This document shows, piece by piece, positions 24,154 through 34,496 of a DNA stretch of 64,000 nucleotides. Where the stretch lies: the NCBI GenBank assembly GCA_965644295.1, contig CBFFRP010000019.1:186001-250000 (forward strand). The letters are read 5' to 3'. Both the position numbers and the translations under genes were made by a program. This DNA comes from Paraphysomonas bandaiensis. Lineage: Eukaryota; Chrysophyceae. A model generated the notes under the pieces. That model was not told the DNA's origin. It saw only the letters and a program-made list of their open reading frames with translations, and ran no database searches. Position 1 is the first letter of the stretch. Each line of letters begins with the position of its first letter.

Positions 24154-24678
24154 CGCAGATATGCGTTCAACTATTAGTAATTACATAAACAATTCTTTGT
24201 TGCTTTGATGTTTAACACACCTCTTCATTCCAATATGATATACACGCACACAAGTGACGATAATGTACACGTATACATGCCTACAGTACATGCATACACA
24301 GATTCCTATACTACTGTACCTACACACATGTACTTCCATACATACACCACTTCCTACTGTACACACTACGAACACTCCAGTACATATTGTGTATATAGGA
24401 ATATACGTAGATTTCCTTTTACATATAGAATTCACACGGTAGTTACAGCAGTATTCTAAAAAATTGAGTCCAGTAGAGGTGTGTTGGATACATAGTCTCG
24501 CTCTGTATATTCTCGAAGTGATGATATTACCGAACTTGTGTTCTATATAGTGTATATATAAGGTGACCTTCCCTTGTAAACAACCCTTCACATCCTACAG
24601 TCTATGATTAAAGTATTTAATAGAGTGTGAAGTGATTTGTATCATAGAAAGTGATTATTCAATCAATATATATAGAAG
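24154..24678. other. Intergenic region with low-complexity TAC/ACA sequence
   Basis: Rich in TACACA-type repeats, which leave a 136-codon open frame on the minus strand that I reject as coding. Confidence 0.45.
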
Positions 24679-25732
24679 ATGTTACGTATATCTCGATTCT
24701 GTGGATCACACTATCGCAAAGCATTTAAGTCCTCTAGCACACCTGTCCGGAAGTGCTTTATTCGTCCATGCTCATCACAAGTATCTGAAAGTAGTGCTCC
24801 AAGCAATCAACAGCTTCTACGCCTGTTCGTTCATGCGGCTGTACCTATGATAGGATTTGGTATGTATAGTATCCAGTTATAATAACCTTATACTGACGGC
24901 TTAGGGGACAGGTTTCATGGATAATATGGTCATGATACAAGCCGGGGACTTAATTGATAACACTATCGGTGTACACTTTGGATTTGCGACCTTAACAGCT
25001 GCAGCATTTGGTCAAGTTTTCAGTGATGTTAGTGGGGTTGCTTTTGGTGGTACTGTGGAGGCTGCGGCAACGAGGCTAGGCCTTCCTATTCCGGACCTCA
25101 CACAATCTCAACGTAGTATGCGAATTACAAAACTTGTTGGTACAACTGGCGCTATGGTTGGAGTAATAATCGGCTGTTTATTGGGCATGACAAGTCTGCT
25201 GTTTATGGACCTCGATGCTGCTGACAGGGCAAAACGACAGGCAGAACTGGACACTATATTTAACACTGTGATTGAACACGGCCATTGGGTAGTTCAAGCG
25301 GAGCGAGGTACCCTCTTTATGGTTGACGAAGAGAAAGGGGAGCTATGGAGTAAGGTCGCACTTGGCACACATCTGACCTATACCATGCCGATTGATAACA
25401 AGAGTATAGCTGGGACTTGTGTTAAACTTAAAGACACAGTGAATGTTACTGATGCATATAATGATCCTCGTTTTGATTCCTCTTTTGATAAAATGTCTAA
25501 CTTCAAAACTCGTGATCTTCTCTGCGTTCCGGTATTCGAGCATGATATTGATGAACATGATCTAGTAGACACCGAGAGCATCCGCTCTCGAAAAGTGATT
25601 GCTGTGGTCCAGATGATTAATAAGATGGATTCTGATAAGGGATTTACTGAGGGAGATGTGGACCTTGTGGAAATGCTGGCGAAACATGTTTCTATTTTTA
25701 TTGGACAGGTTAATAAGAAAAGCAGTTCGTGA
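24679..25732 (+). CDS. TMEM65-like mitochondrial membrane protein fused to a GAF domain (333 aa)
   Basis: Two exons, 24679-24859 and 24912-25732 (52-nt intron), giving one frame. The basic, Ser/Arg-rich leader (MLRISRFCGSHYRKAF) looks mitochondrial. Residues about 50-175 match the TMEM65 family: VPMIGFGFMDNMVMIQAGDL, GVHFGFATLTAAAFGQ, FSDVSGVAFGG, LGLPIPDLTQSQ and a final membrane segment GVIIGCLLGMTSLLFMDL. Residues about 190-325 match a GAF domain (ERGTLFMVDEEKGELWSKVA, IAGTCVKLKDTVNVTDAYND, KTRDLLCVPVF, GFTEGDVDLVEMLAKHVSIF). TMEM65 is an inner-membrane protein tied to mitochondrial ion handling; GAF domains commonly bind cyclic nucleotides or other small ligands. A ligand-controlled membrane protein is a reasonable inference. 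Confidence 0.88.
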
Positions 25733-26423
25733 GATATTCACCTATGGTAGGATTACAACGGGTAAGAAGTGCGACAATTGAATGATGAAGCTAGTGTTCT
25801 GTAAAGTTACTTGTTCGAAGGAGTATTATGATATGGATAATAACATGTTTGTGACTTATTGCATATTGCACTATTCAGGAGTAGCTGTTAATGCAAACGT
25901 CAACGTTTTTACAAGTAAGGCATGATACAGCGTAACGTGTATGATGTTTTTTATTTGACTGGGGATAGTAGTCCTCATCCCTTGTTTCTGTAAACTTAAC
26001 CATAGTACTGAGATAATACCATTCTAATGTAGTCACGGGGTACGAGGTACAGTATTTTCTGCATTAGATAGAGTATACACAGTATTCAATAAATTAAAGT
26101 CTTTTGTGTCAGGACAATACAATATACACAAGCAAACTCAGTACGAAACACGTACCTAGAACATCTATGTATGACTGAATTCCTTTATTCCTTTTGTTTA
26201 AATCATTATTTCCATTCCACTTTGCACTTCATATGTTGCCCTATTTGCAAATAACACTATAAATAAAATCTGGGCTAGAGATGCTCCGGGCTAAATGCTC
26301 TGGTATGAATGGTCTTAGATCTTAGATGATGTAGCTCTGTAAATATCGTGTGGTAATAATAATGTGATGTAGTAATTGTACAAGCAAATATTGGATGTTG
26401 TAGTTTTAATGTAGTTTTATTGG
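25733..26423. other. Intergenic AT-rich region
   Basis: No gene or clear repeat seen. Confidence 0.4.
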
Positions 26424-27085
26424 ATGTTGATCCAGGATCGAAGTCGACGATACATTACCTCACACAAAGGACCCCCTAGGCTACTCCCGCGACAGCGTCC
26501 AAAATATACACAGAAATGGAAACGCCCAAGGGTACTACGATTACTAGGAGTCCAAAGACGACCAGAGACTGGAATACCATCCACCGCTAACACGACCCAC
26601 ACCTCTCATACACGCAGGAATAAAGCATTGGACCGCATGAAACCATCAGGTCCTAGACAAAGACGCCGTTTCCGGCAACTCCACCTAGGCCTGACGCCCA
26701 TACGACGCACGGAGACAACGACACCTTCCACCACACCACTCCCCTCTCAGCACGGTACACTTCGGACCTTATTAATGCAGAACCCTGTACCACAGAGCCT
26801 GGTGGAACCGTATCCCAAGGGGAGACCCCCAGACAACTCGCGCCAGTGTCCAAAGACACACGAGCAGGGCGAAACTCACAAACAACAACATTACGAACGG
26901 AAGTGGTTGCACCTTGGTGCTTGCGGCGACGCACAAGCAGCTTCTGTAGCGTTAAAGAGTAGGATAATGGAATTTGTACGGATTAGTTATGGGTAGAGGT
27001 CTAACTAGTATGTATGTCTAGCATTCAACTAGCCACTATATTGGTACAGGTTTCTAACGCCTATATTGCTAAATAAAAAGACTTT
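26424..27085 (+). repeat. GC-richer dispersed repeat, copy A
   Basis: From about 26630 to 27085 this is nearly the same as the reverse complement of 51345-51800. Both copies keep an open frame with the same peptide blocks (SGPRQRRR, PVPQSLVEPYPKGRPPDN), rich in Pro and Arg. The 3' part contains GAACGGAAGTGGTTGCACCT and a TAGTAGGATA module also seen at 27890, 29180, 51880 and 52268. Variable 5' and shared 3' ends suggest a retroelement family. I recognise no catalytic domain. Confidence 0.65.
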
Positions 27086-27864
27086 CAATAGTAATGGTGA
27101 TAATGATATAGCGTTATGACGGGTGGGTGAGAAAGAGTATTTTACTCTGGTATTGAATTAATATATACTACCTTTTTAATAAAAGTAATTATCTAATGAT
27201 TACATCGTCATAATGATTACTAGAGTACAACTGGGAGGTTATCATCTTTCTTTTTCTTTTCTTGAGAGAGTAAATACCAGGAAATACTCTAACTGTGGTT
27301 GGAAATTATCCAGAACAACTTTAATGAAGTTTTAGAAGGAGATTGATGAAGTAGTCGCTAATATGCTACTCCATGCTAAACTAACGACATGGTGTTCACT
27401 GCATGATAATATATATATACATTATCTATATATTTGGTCAAGAGTATATATAATGGTCCACACATCTGCGTGGGTATGATTTTGATGCTAATGTCTAATA
27501 ATTAATTCCAACCGAAGTTGAAAATGCCACCATCACGATGTGAATGCTATTTTGTCTCATTTAGAAAGATTAAACTTATGCAATCAGGCGGAGAAGAACA
27601 GCGTGATCTAGAAAACAACACGTCAACAGGCTATTATTGTTATTGGATATCTCACACCAATTACTTGCCGAAAAATTGTTACACAAGTCTGGTAGTCAAG
27701 ATTCAGTATAGTTTTAGGAAGAAAAACACCGAACCGCCATGAAAACCACAGGTTCAAGTACCTACAGGCAAAAATAAGAGAAAGAGGATGACGAGGAAGA
27801 TAAATCCATTTGTTTTTAAAAGAAACGACAGCACTTATACCAAACTTCTCACTGCGTTTGAGTG
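27086..27864. other. Intergenic region within the repeat zone
   Basis: Spacer between dispersed-repeat copies. Short TATA-rich tract near 27405-27450. No supportable gene. Confidence 0.35.
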
Positions 27865-27960
27865 ATAATGCGAAACTTGGGGCTTGCGGTGACACACAAG
27901 CAGCTTCGTAGCGCTAAATAGTAGGATATATCAGAGTTGAGCATTAGTTAGTCTAAAATT
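27865..27960 (+). repeat. 3' module of the dispersed repeat
   Basis: GGGGCTTGCGGTGACACACA followed by GCGCTAAATAGTAGGATATA and CAGAGTTGAGCA. Same order as in the other copies. Confidence 0.55.
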
Positions 27961-28079
27961 GATTACTGAATTGCACCCACCAACAAATGATCACTGATTT
28001 CCAATATCTCTTCACGATCAATGGACTCTAGAGAATAATACTGTGCTCCGTGACCAACGCTACACGGTAATAACCTGGA

Positions 28080-29390
28080 TCGTGCACCTGGATACTGGAA
28101 GGATAGTGGTGCCTTACTTCCGCACAAACTGGCCCTCGCTGGTGAGGCAGATACAAGATCAAGGACAGTTCACAACTCAATACAGCCCTGCCATGGGACA
28201 ACTCCTACAGCAATGGTAGGAATAGGTCCAAAGCAAAGCTTAGACTTGACCTAAAGTAAGCCAGTGCGCTGATTGTGCTTTCGGCTTGACTCTCTCCAAA
28301 AAACATATAACACGCCTCCATCTCTCAGATACGAGAATCCGCCTTTCAGAGACACAAGGAGTGTCTGCGGAGATTCCTAATTGATCCAACTCTCCCACCT
28401 CTTGGAGTCCTCCCATTCTCAAGAAACTCTCTCGCAGAGCCTGGAGAGCCTCCCTTCCGCAGGTGAACGATTCTGGACAGAAACTATTACTGAAGCTCAA
28501 ATGGAACGCATTTCGGTGCCATTGCTCCCTCAATGCGCGTGGACTACGCATCATTGAAACAGCAGCTGTTATCCTCTATCTCGACCGCTCTTTACTGCAG
28601 CCAAACAAATGCTCCAAGATTGTAGTGGGCGTTAATATCTGCTATCAACGGGTCACGAAGGCTCTCCCCTAGACGGCGTCAGCGATGTGGACACATACAA
28701 AGTTCCCATATCGCGCTCAAAATGCAGTAATACGCGATATAAATCGAGCAATACCCAACGAAAGCCACGGGTTCTACGCTTTCTACGCGTAAAGCGGAGA
28801 CCTAACGCGCCCCCGAATTCTTCTTCTGCCACCTCCGTCTCAGCAGAGACACTACGACGCTAACTTTGTCAGCTACTCTTCTCTGCCCAAGGCCCAAGGC
28901 CCAACTCGCAGAAAAGTCATTCCAAGACACGCAGGAGCCCCAACATACCCCCTCGTCCATGTATCTCAGCAGGTTAAGAACACTTAACTCACAGATACAG
29001 AATCTTTCTTCACAAAGCCCCGAGGACGATTCTTCTGATATAAGGGGCGTTCTTCAGACCGATTCTTTTGTACTTCAAGGACTGACGTCCGCAGAGAGCT
29101 TCTCCCTCACACACAAGAACGGAAGTGGTTGCACCTTAGTGCTTGCGGCCTTGCGGCGACGCACAAGTAGCTTCTGTAGCATTAAATAGTAGGATATGAG
29201 AATTTTCACTAGTTAGTTACTGGTAGAAGTCTACTCTTAATCTAACTACTTATCTGGTGTCGATTCTTGACGCCTACTGCTAATTGCTAATAATAAGACT
29301 TTCACACAGAGTTGAGCACTAGCTTGTTAAATATTTTTGCTACATTAGTTCTGACACTTACACGCCTATTGCTAATAATAAGACATTCAC
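28080..29390 (+). repeat. Dispersed repeat complex with GC-rich body
   Basis: A GC-richer block (28080-29120) ends in the family's 3' module: GAACGGAAGTGGTTGCACCT, CTTGCGGC repeated, then AAATAGTAGGATATGAG, followed by CACTAGCTTGTTAAATATTT and the TTACACGCCTATTGCTAATA end. Open frames at 28240-28554 (minus), 28463-28672 and 28866-29189 (plus) exist but match nothing I recognise. Probably a truncated or decayed retroelement. Confidence 0.5.
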
Positions 29391-29707
29391 GACCAAACTG
29401 CAAATACGATATAGCTTCATGCAGAATTAGTATAGCACTTCCGATATCTGTGAAAGGTCGTTTAGCTAGCGGAGCTACGATTGTTGAATGACACCTGTAT
29501 ATCGGAATCTGGGGTGAGATTGTAGTTCAGAAATCTATTCTAACATAAGTTGACCTCAAAACACTTAGTTCTCGGATAAACACTCAGCTTATTAGTGTAT
29601 ATTGTGGTTATCACTGCGTAGAACGCATAAACCAGTTGAGTATGCCTGCTATAATAGCTACGATAGCAGCATGTAAAAAATTAATAACGCTTCCAGAAAA
29701 TCTAGAA
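29391..29707. other. Intergenic region downstream of repeat zone
   Basis: No supportable feature seen. Confidence 0.35.
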
Positions 29708-30775
29708 CTATTTCTCTACACATGCATATACCACACTACCACTGCTCCAGAACAGATTTTGGTCATAGAATTCGTACGTAGTAGAGGACGCTTCAAATTC
29801 ATAGAAGAAAGAGTATTTGGAGTCACCATACGAAATATTTACGTCGGTGGGAAAGTCTTGATATGACTCCCATCGATAAATGACATAGTGATTAGTTGGT
29901 GTCAGGTCACTAACAATCACTTGTGCCTGAAGGAGAACAGCATCTTCTCCATTTCGTATGTTCGGTTCATTCGTGTTATTGACAAACATTTTTAGTGGGA
30001 GAGCACCATGAGCACCAGACCCTTCGAGACCAGTCATAGAGTAACCATACACACGGTCTTGGTACAAGCATGGATACATTTCATTATATCCCCAACCAGG
30101 CTGAGCGTAACGACAATTTCCATCCATGTCTAAATCGTCCAATAAAGACGAGAAATTACGAAAATAACCGTAATTATTATCTCCATCAGGTGAATAGTCA
30201 GAGCCATGGTTGACGATGTCATCATCATACACAGTTAAGTCATCCATTGGGTGGTTTGAATACAATTTAAAGAATGGCTCGATATGATCGTACAAATTGG
30301 GATTGTCGTCGGTGCCATACGCATTGTGGCCATCCCCTTTGCATAATACAAACTGAACAACACCAAAACCTGAAGCCAGTTGTTTCTTCAGCCATGCTAA
30401 ATAATTATTACCCTGAGGCTGAGGCTCTCCCTCCCAATCCCAGCTAACATAAGACAAATGTAGATTTTTTAAAGCCGGTTCTATATTGCTATGGAGGATC
30501 TCATATCCCTCAATAGGATTACCATGCCCCTCAGCTGCAGGGGCTGCCTTACGTACAAGATCCTGTGATACCCACATTCCATAGGAGAGAGCTATTGACT
30601 GTATCGATACAGATCCACAGAATCCACCAGATATAGTCCATTGATAACGCGGAATTACATCCCTACCTGATATATATTTATAGTTTGGTGGTATACATAT
30701 TCCAGGATCAACACAGCTCTCATCACTTCGCACTATTGCAATAAAACATAATACAAGTATGAAATATTTGAACAT
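29708..30775 (-). CDS. Secreted C39-like (papain-fold) protein (355 aa)
   Basis: Single exon, ATG at 30775. A signal peptide (MFKYFILVLCFIAIVRS) leads to a Cys-bearing start (CVDPGICIPP). WTISGGFCGSVSIQSIALSY resembles the catalytic-Cys helix of C39-like peptidases, and NLYDHIEPFFKLYSNHP could hold the matching His with a following Asn or Asp. A Tyr/Asp-rich middle and a beta-rich C-terminus (about 290-355) follow. Length and layout fit secreted C39-like proteins known from various protists, whose substrate is generally unknown. The fold call is by motif only; proteolytic activity is an inference. Confidence 0.7.
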   Translation of the reverse strand: MFKYFILVLCFIAIVRSDESCVDPGICIPPNYKYISGRDVIPRYQWTISGGFCGSVSIQSIALSYGMWVSQDLVRKAAPAAEGHGNPIEGYEILHSNIEPALKNLHLSYVSWDWEGEPQPQGNNYLAWLKKQLASGFGVVQFVLCKGDGHNAYGTDDNPNLYDHIEPFFKLYSNHPMDDLTVYDDDIVNHGSDYSPDGDNNYGYFRNFSSLLDDLDMDGNCRYAQPGWGYNEMYPCLYQDRVYGYSMTGLEGSGAHGALPLKMFVNNTNEPNIRNGEDAVLLQAQVIVSDLTPTNHYVIYRWESYQDFPTDVNISYGDSKYSFFYEFEASSTTYEFYDQNLFWSSGSVVYACVEK

Positions 30776-31446
30776 TGTAACTACAGTGAACTCTGTTTAT
30801 AAGTTATGATCACTGGAATTCTCCTGTAAGGAGTAAACTACTACAAGCAGATGTTAATACTCTCCTCTATATAGTCATAAACTCACTCTGCGTGTGTATC
30901 ACTCTAGGCAGGAATTTCCTTCGTGCTGTGTGTAGTATGTACAGTATCTGCATAGAAAATAGGGATATTTTACACGGTGGGTCGAAAAACAGGTACTTTA
31001 GCCACCTTGGGTATGTACAGTATGTACTGTATATTATGTACAGTATATGCGGGACATCCCAATCGTGGGTAAAAAAACACAAGCGTCACAAAGTTTACTT
31101 GATCGTACGTTAGTCACACTGTGGTATGCGTATCTTGGAATTCTATTTTTTTGGTATATAAAAATACAAACCAGAGGGAAATACACTAGTGTATACCACG
31201 TATATCGTGTATACAATGTAATTTCAGACTCAAAACTGGTGATGTTGAGGGTACATATTCACTTTTTCGTCCAGATTCCTCCCACTTCATCCCCTCTCAG
31301 GTGTTTGATTGGCTAATACACGAAGATTCAGATTCCTTTTGAAACAACGGTTCACATGCAGATGTATCATAGTGCTGTGTATCAGCATCAGTCATTACTT
31401 AATAACTGCAGTGATTGAACACACTCAACGTGTTCAGTGACTTCAA
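30776..31446. other. Divergent intergenic region
   Basis: 671 bp between divergent starts at 30775 (minus) and 31447 (plus). Contains short TGTACAGTAT-type repeats near 30930-31045. Confidence 0.4.
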
Positions 31447-32687
31447 ATGGTTTTCATCTACCCCTTCAGAAAAGTTGTTGATTGTGATCAAGAGGAAAAC
31501 TTTCCAGTCAATGTTAAAATCAATCCTCCAGTGGACAATGCCTCTACCCAGTCAGTCCCTGGTAACAGGCCTCGACCCTGTGTAGTTGAAAGGGACATCG
31601 CTCCTAATGACTCATCATTATACATCTACTCAATATCTGGCCCTGATCATGTCCAAGTGGGAATATGTGGTGCCATATGTGCCTCGGACTACAAGCGTGG
31701 CATCATTAAGAGACATGAGGGTACCATTTCGGGAAAATGCCACCAGAGTGCTAAGTTGGAAACCACGGAAAATACATACGCATCTATTTGCCCAGTAATG
31801 CTCATGTATCGTGAGAGCTCGGAGTTAACAGCTGTGGTAGAGCATCTGACATCATTTCCTCCAGATCGAAGCACAGACTTCGACGGATACACACACTGCG
31901 TTTGGGCTGTTGAGGATCCTCACAGCATTATTTCCATCCGCAAGGCCTTTCTCCGTGTGGACTTTCTTTATATAGCTGACGGACATCACCGCATGGAGGC
32001 AGCCGCGGAAGCACAGGGTGATGGGGTTCGTGTGATGGCTGCGATATTTCCACATACGCATATGAGGACCCACTCGTTCCATCGTTGTATTGATGGTATA
32101 CAAGAGGTTATTGACCCAGAAGACTTTATGCACAAGGTAAGTTTTTTTTCATAGTTTTTTTTTATTCTTATAGTTTGCAGCTCGGAGAACACTTCATGAT
32201 ATCCGACGTACCTGCGGACTGTTCAGACCCTTCCCCACAAGATCCCCAAAGTATGACAATGTTGTACAACAAGCGTTGGTTTCACCTTCGACCTATTATT
32301 CGAGAAGACAGAGTTGTAGCGACTCAGGAGGATCCCGTTCTAGCTCTTGATGCACAGATTATTTTCGACCTCGTTATGAGACCACTGCTAGGCATCGATG
32401 ATCTGCATGTTGCAGAAAATGTCACATACTGTAAGTTTTACGCGTCTACACTATGTTAGTCTTTTATCTTATTTTTCTATGTAGTAAGTAGCGTGGAAGT
32501 ACACGCCAAGGATCTCAAGGATATGCACAGCGAGTGCTCCCCCTCTGATCGATTGATATTTTGTACCAATCATGTGTCTGTGGAATCGATCATGGAAATA
32601 TCTGCAGGAGGATTTGTAATGCCCCCTAAAGTTACTTGTTTTGAACCTAAGGTTCCACCGGGGATATTTTGCCGCCTCTACAACTAA
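31447..32687 (+). CDS. DUF1015 family protein (380 aa)
   Basis: Three exons, 31447-32136, 32181-32430 and 32485-32687 (introns 44 and 54 nt). Family landmarks: IYPFRKVVD at the N-terminus, SLYIYSISGPDHVQVGICGA, DYKRGIIKRHEGT (the conserved K-RHE-T), HCVWAVEDPHSI and YIADGHHRMEAAAE, followed by MLYNKRWFHLRP and GGFVMPPKVTCFEPKVPPGI. The IADGHHR motif is the family signature. The family is widespread in bacteria and scattered in eukaryotes; its reaction is not clear to me. The gene is spliced like its neighbours, so it is not a recent contaminant. Confidence 0.88.
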
Positions 32688-34496
32688 ACCTCTGAGAGAA
32701 GTTGTAGAAAGTACTAGCACGTGTCGTTGTGAGGATGTGGGATTAAGACGTTTATTTTCTTGTATATATCGTATGGCGACTGGATTACATTGCAATGTGT
32801 TTTGTATATACAAGAGCTATATATCGCTGAGAAGTGTAGTGTGTATGTGACAAGGATCAATTTTATATTTGTTGTTTGTATATTATTTATCCTTGCACTA
32901 AACATCACTGTTGTTGGTTAATCATAATACTATAACAATATAAATGTTGTTGCATCATACTGTGGTGTGCTTGGATTATTCCTAATTTTGACCCACAGTG
33001 TGCCGGTTGGAGTACTTAGCGCAGTACGTATCTACTAATGGTTTCGTAGTAGTCATAGTGGTGTAATGTATGAACACTAATTGTTTTCAATATACTTCTA
33101 CACACTCTCACTGGTTTTCTTAACGCCACCCTCGATATGGGGCGATAATAGCACTACTAGCTACTTGCATTCCTTTAAACCACATATATATATATGCAGT
33201 AACAGGAGTGTACAAGTGAAATGCTGTATCTTGATATTGAAAAATAGATTAATTAATTCTACAGAGCAGTTTACTTCTTTCTTTTGTGCAGTCAGCGATA
33301 CAGTACTCTCACTTAAATTCAGTTCAAGTTTATCTTAAAATTTATGAGAAACAGTACTTGATACAAGAAAAATGCATCCACAGTTTGAGTCTAACGCTCA
33401 ATAAAGAACACTCTGTTCTTGGATTGCTCCTTGAATTCTTAGAAATCCGGAACCGAAAGGTACACATTGAAGAACCACCTCAACTTTTGAGCCCAGGGGC
33501 AACTACAGGGCAGAAGTCAGAAAAGAAAAATAGACAGACGCTATAAATTCGGTGTATGTTATGTGCCTCATATAAATCCCTTAAACGATCGTCACGAATC
33601 AGACATATATATTTACTTAATCATTGGCACAATAATTCAATACAATCCATACATAGTAACTTACCATTTTCGAGTAATCAGTGCGGCGGTCAGTACGGTC
33701 TCTCTGTTGTGTCAGCTATGCTCTCAGATGGATAAGTGACACAGCACCAGGAAGTACAGAAAAGCGGTTAGTGTCTTGAAATATTTCAATCCTCATAGTT
33801 TCCTGAACTACATCAAATTAGATTTCTTTTATTACCAGTATTTCATGGCATATGAGTGTCGTGATGTCTCAAAATAAGTGTATCATCTTTAATCAGTGGT
33901 AGTGACAAAAATGGTAATAATATCATTGACATTCATTCACGTATAAGCACACCATGGTATGGACTTACATGTAGACATTAGCGGGTAGATTAACGAGAGG
34001 GATACAAGTAGTAGGAAAAGTGTATCTCTTCATCACTTTCCTTACTATTCATACAAGTTCATGTGCTCTCCAATGATACACTCCAATTCCTTATCGAGTG
34101 GTATATTTATTCCCCATCTCATGAGGTGTTAATTATGACTATGTAGTACATATGAATTCATATACACACTCCATCATCCTATAGACATTCTGTGGCTCTC
34201 ATAACTACCAAAAAAATTTGGTGGTCGGGAAGTGTGCCTTTCAAAAATCCATTCAAATATTTGAAGTATATTTTTTTGTACATGTTCTTTTTTCTTACTG
34301 AATGACGGTGAGAAGAAAATCGACTGGAATGAGTGAAGTGTGACTACGAAGTGACTAGATAATAATGTATAGATGTATATGGTGAGGATAATACAGACGA
34401 CTATACCAAGTGGTTTGTTATCTATAGCGAGATGAATAGAAGTTAAGAGTATATTAAATATAGTCATACTGATTGTTTGAATATAATAATTTCATA
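32688..34496. other. Long intergenic AT-rich region
   Basis: 1.8 kb with no supportable gene. The short frames at 33081-33546 and 34174-34467 lack family features. Confidence 0.45.

Noticed and set aside
24181-24591. 136-codon open frame on the minus strand
   Set aside because: Made of low-complexity Tyr/Cys/Val/Ile codons from TAC/ACA-rich DNA. It has no family feature or hydrophobic pattern of a real protein.
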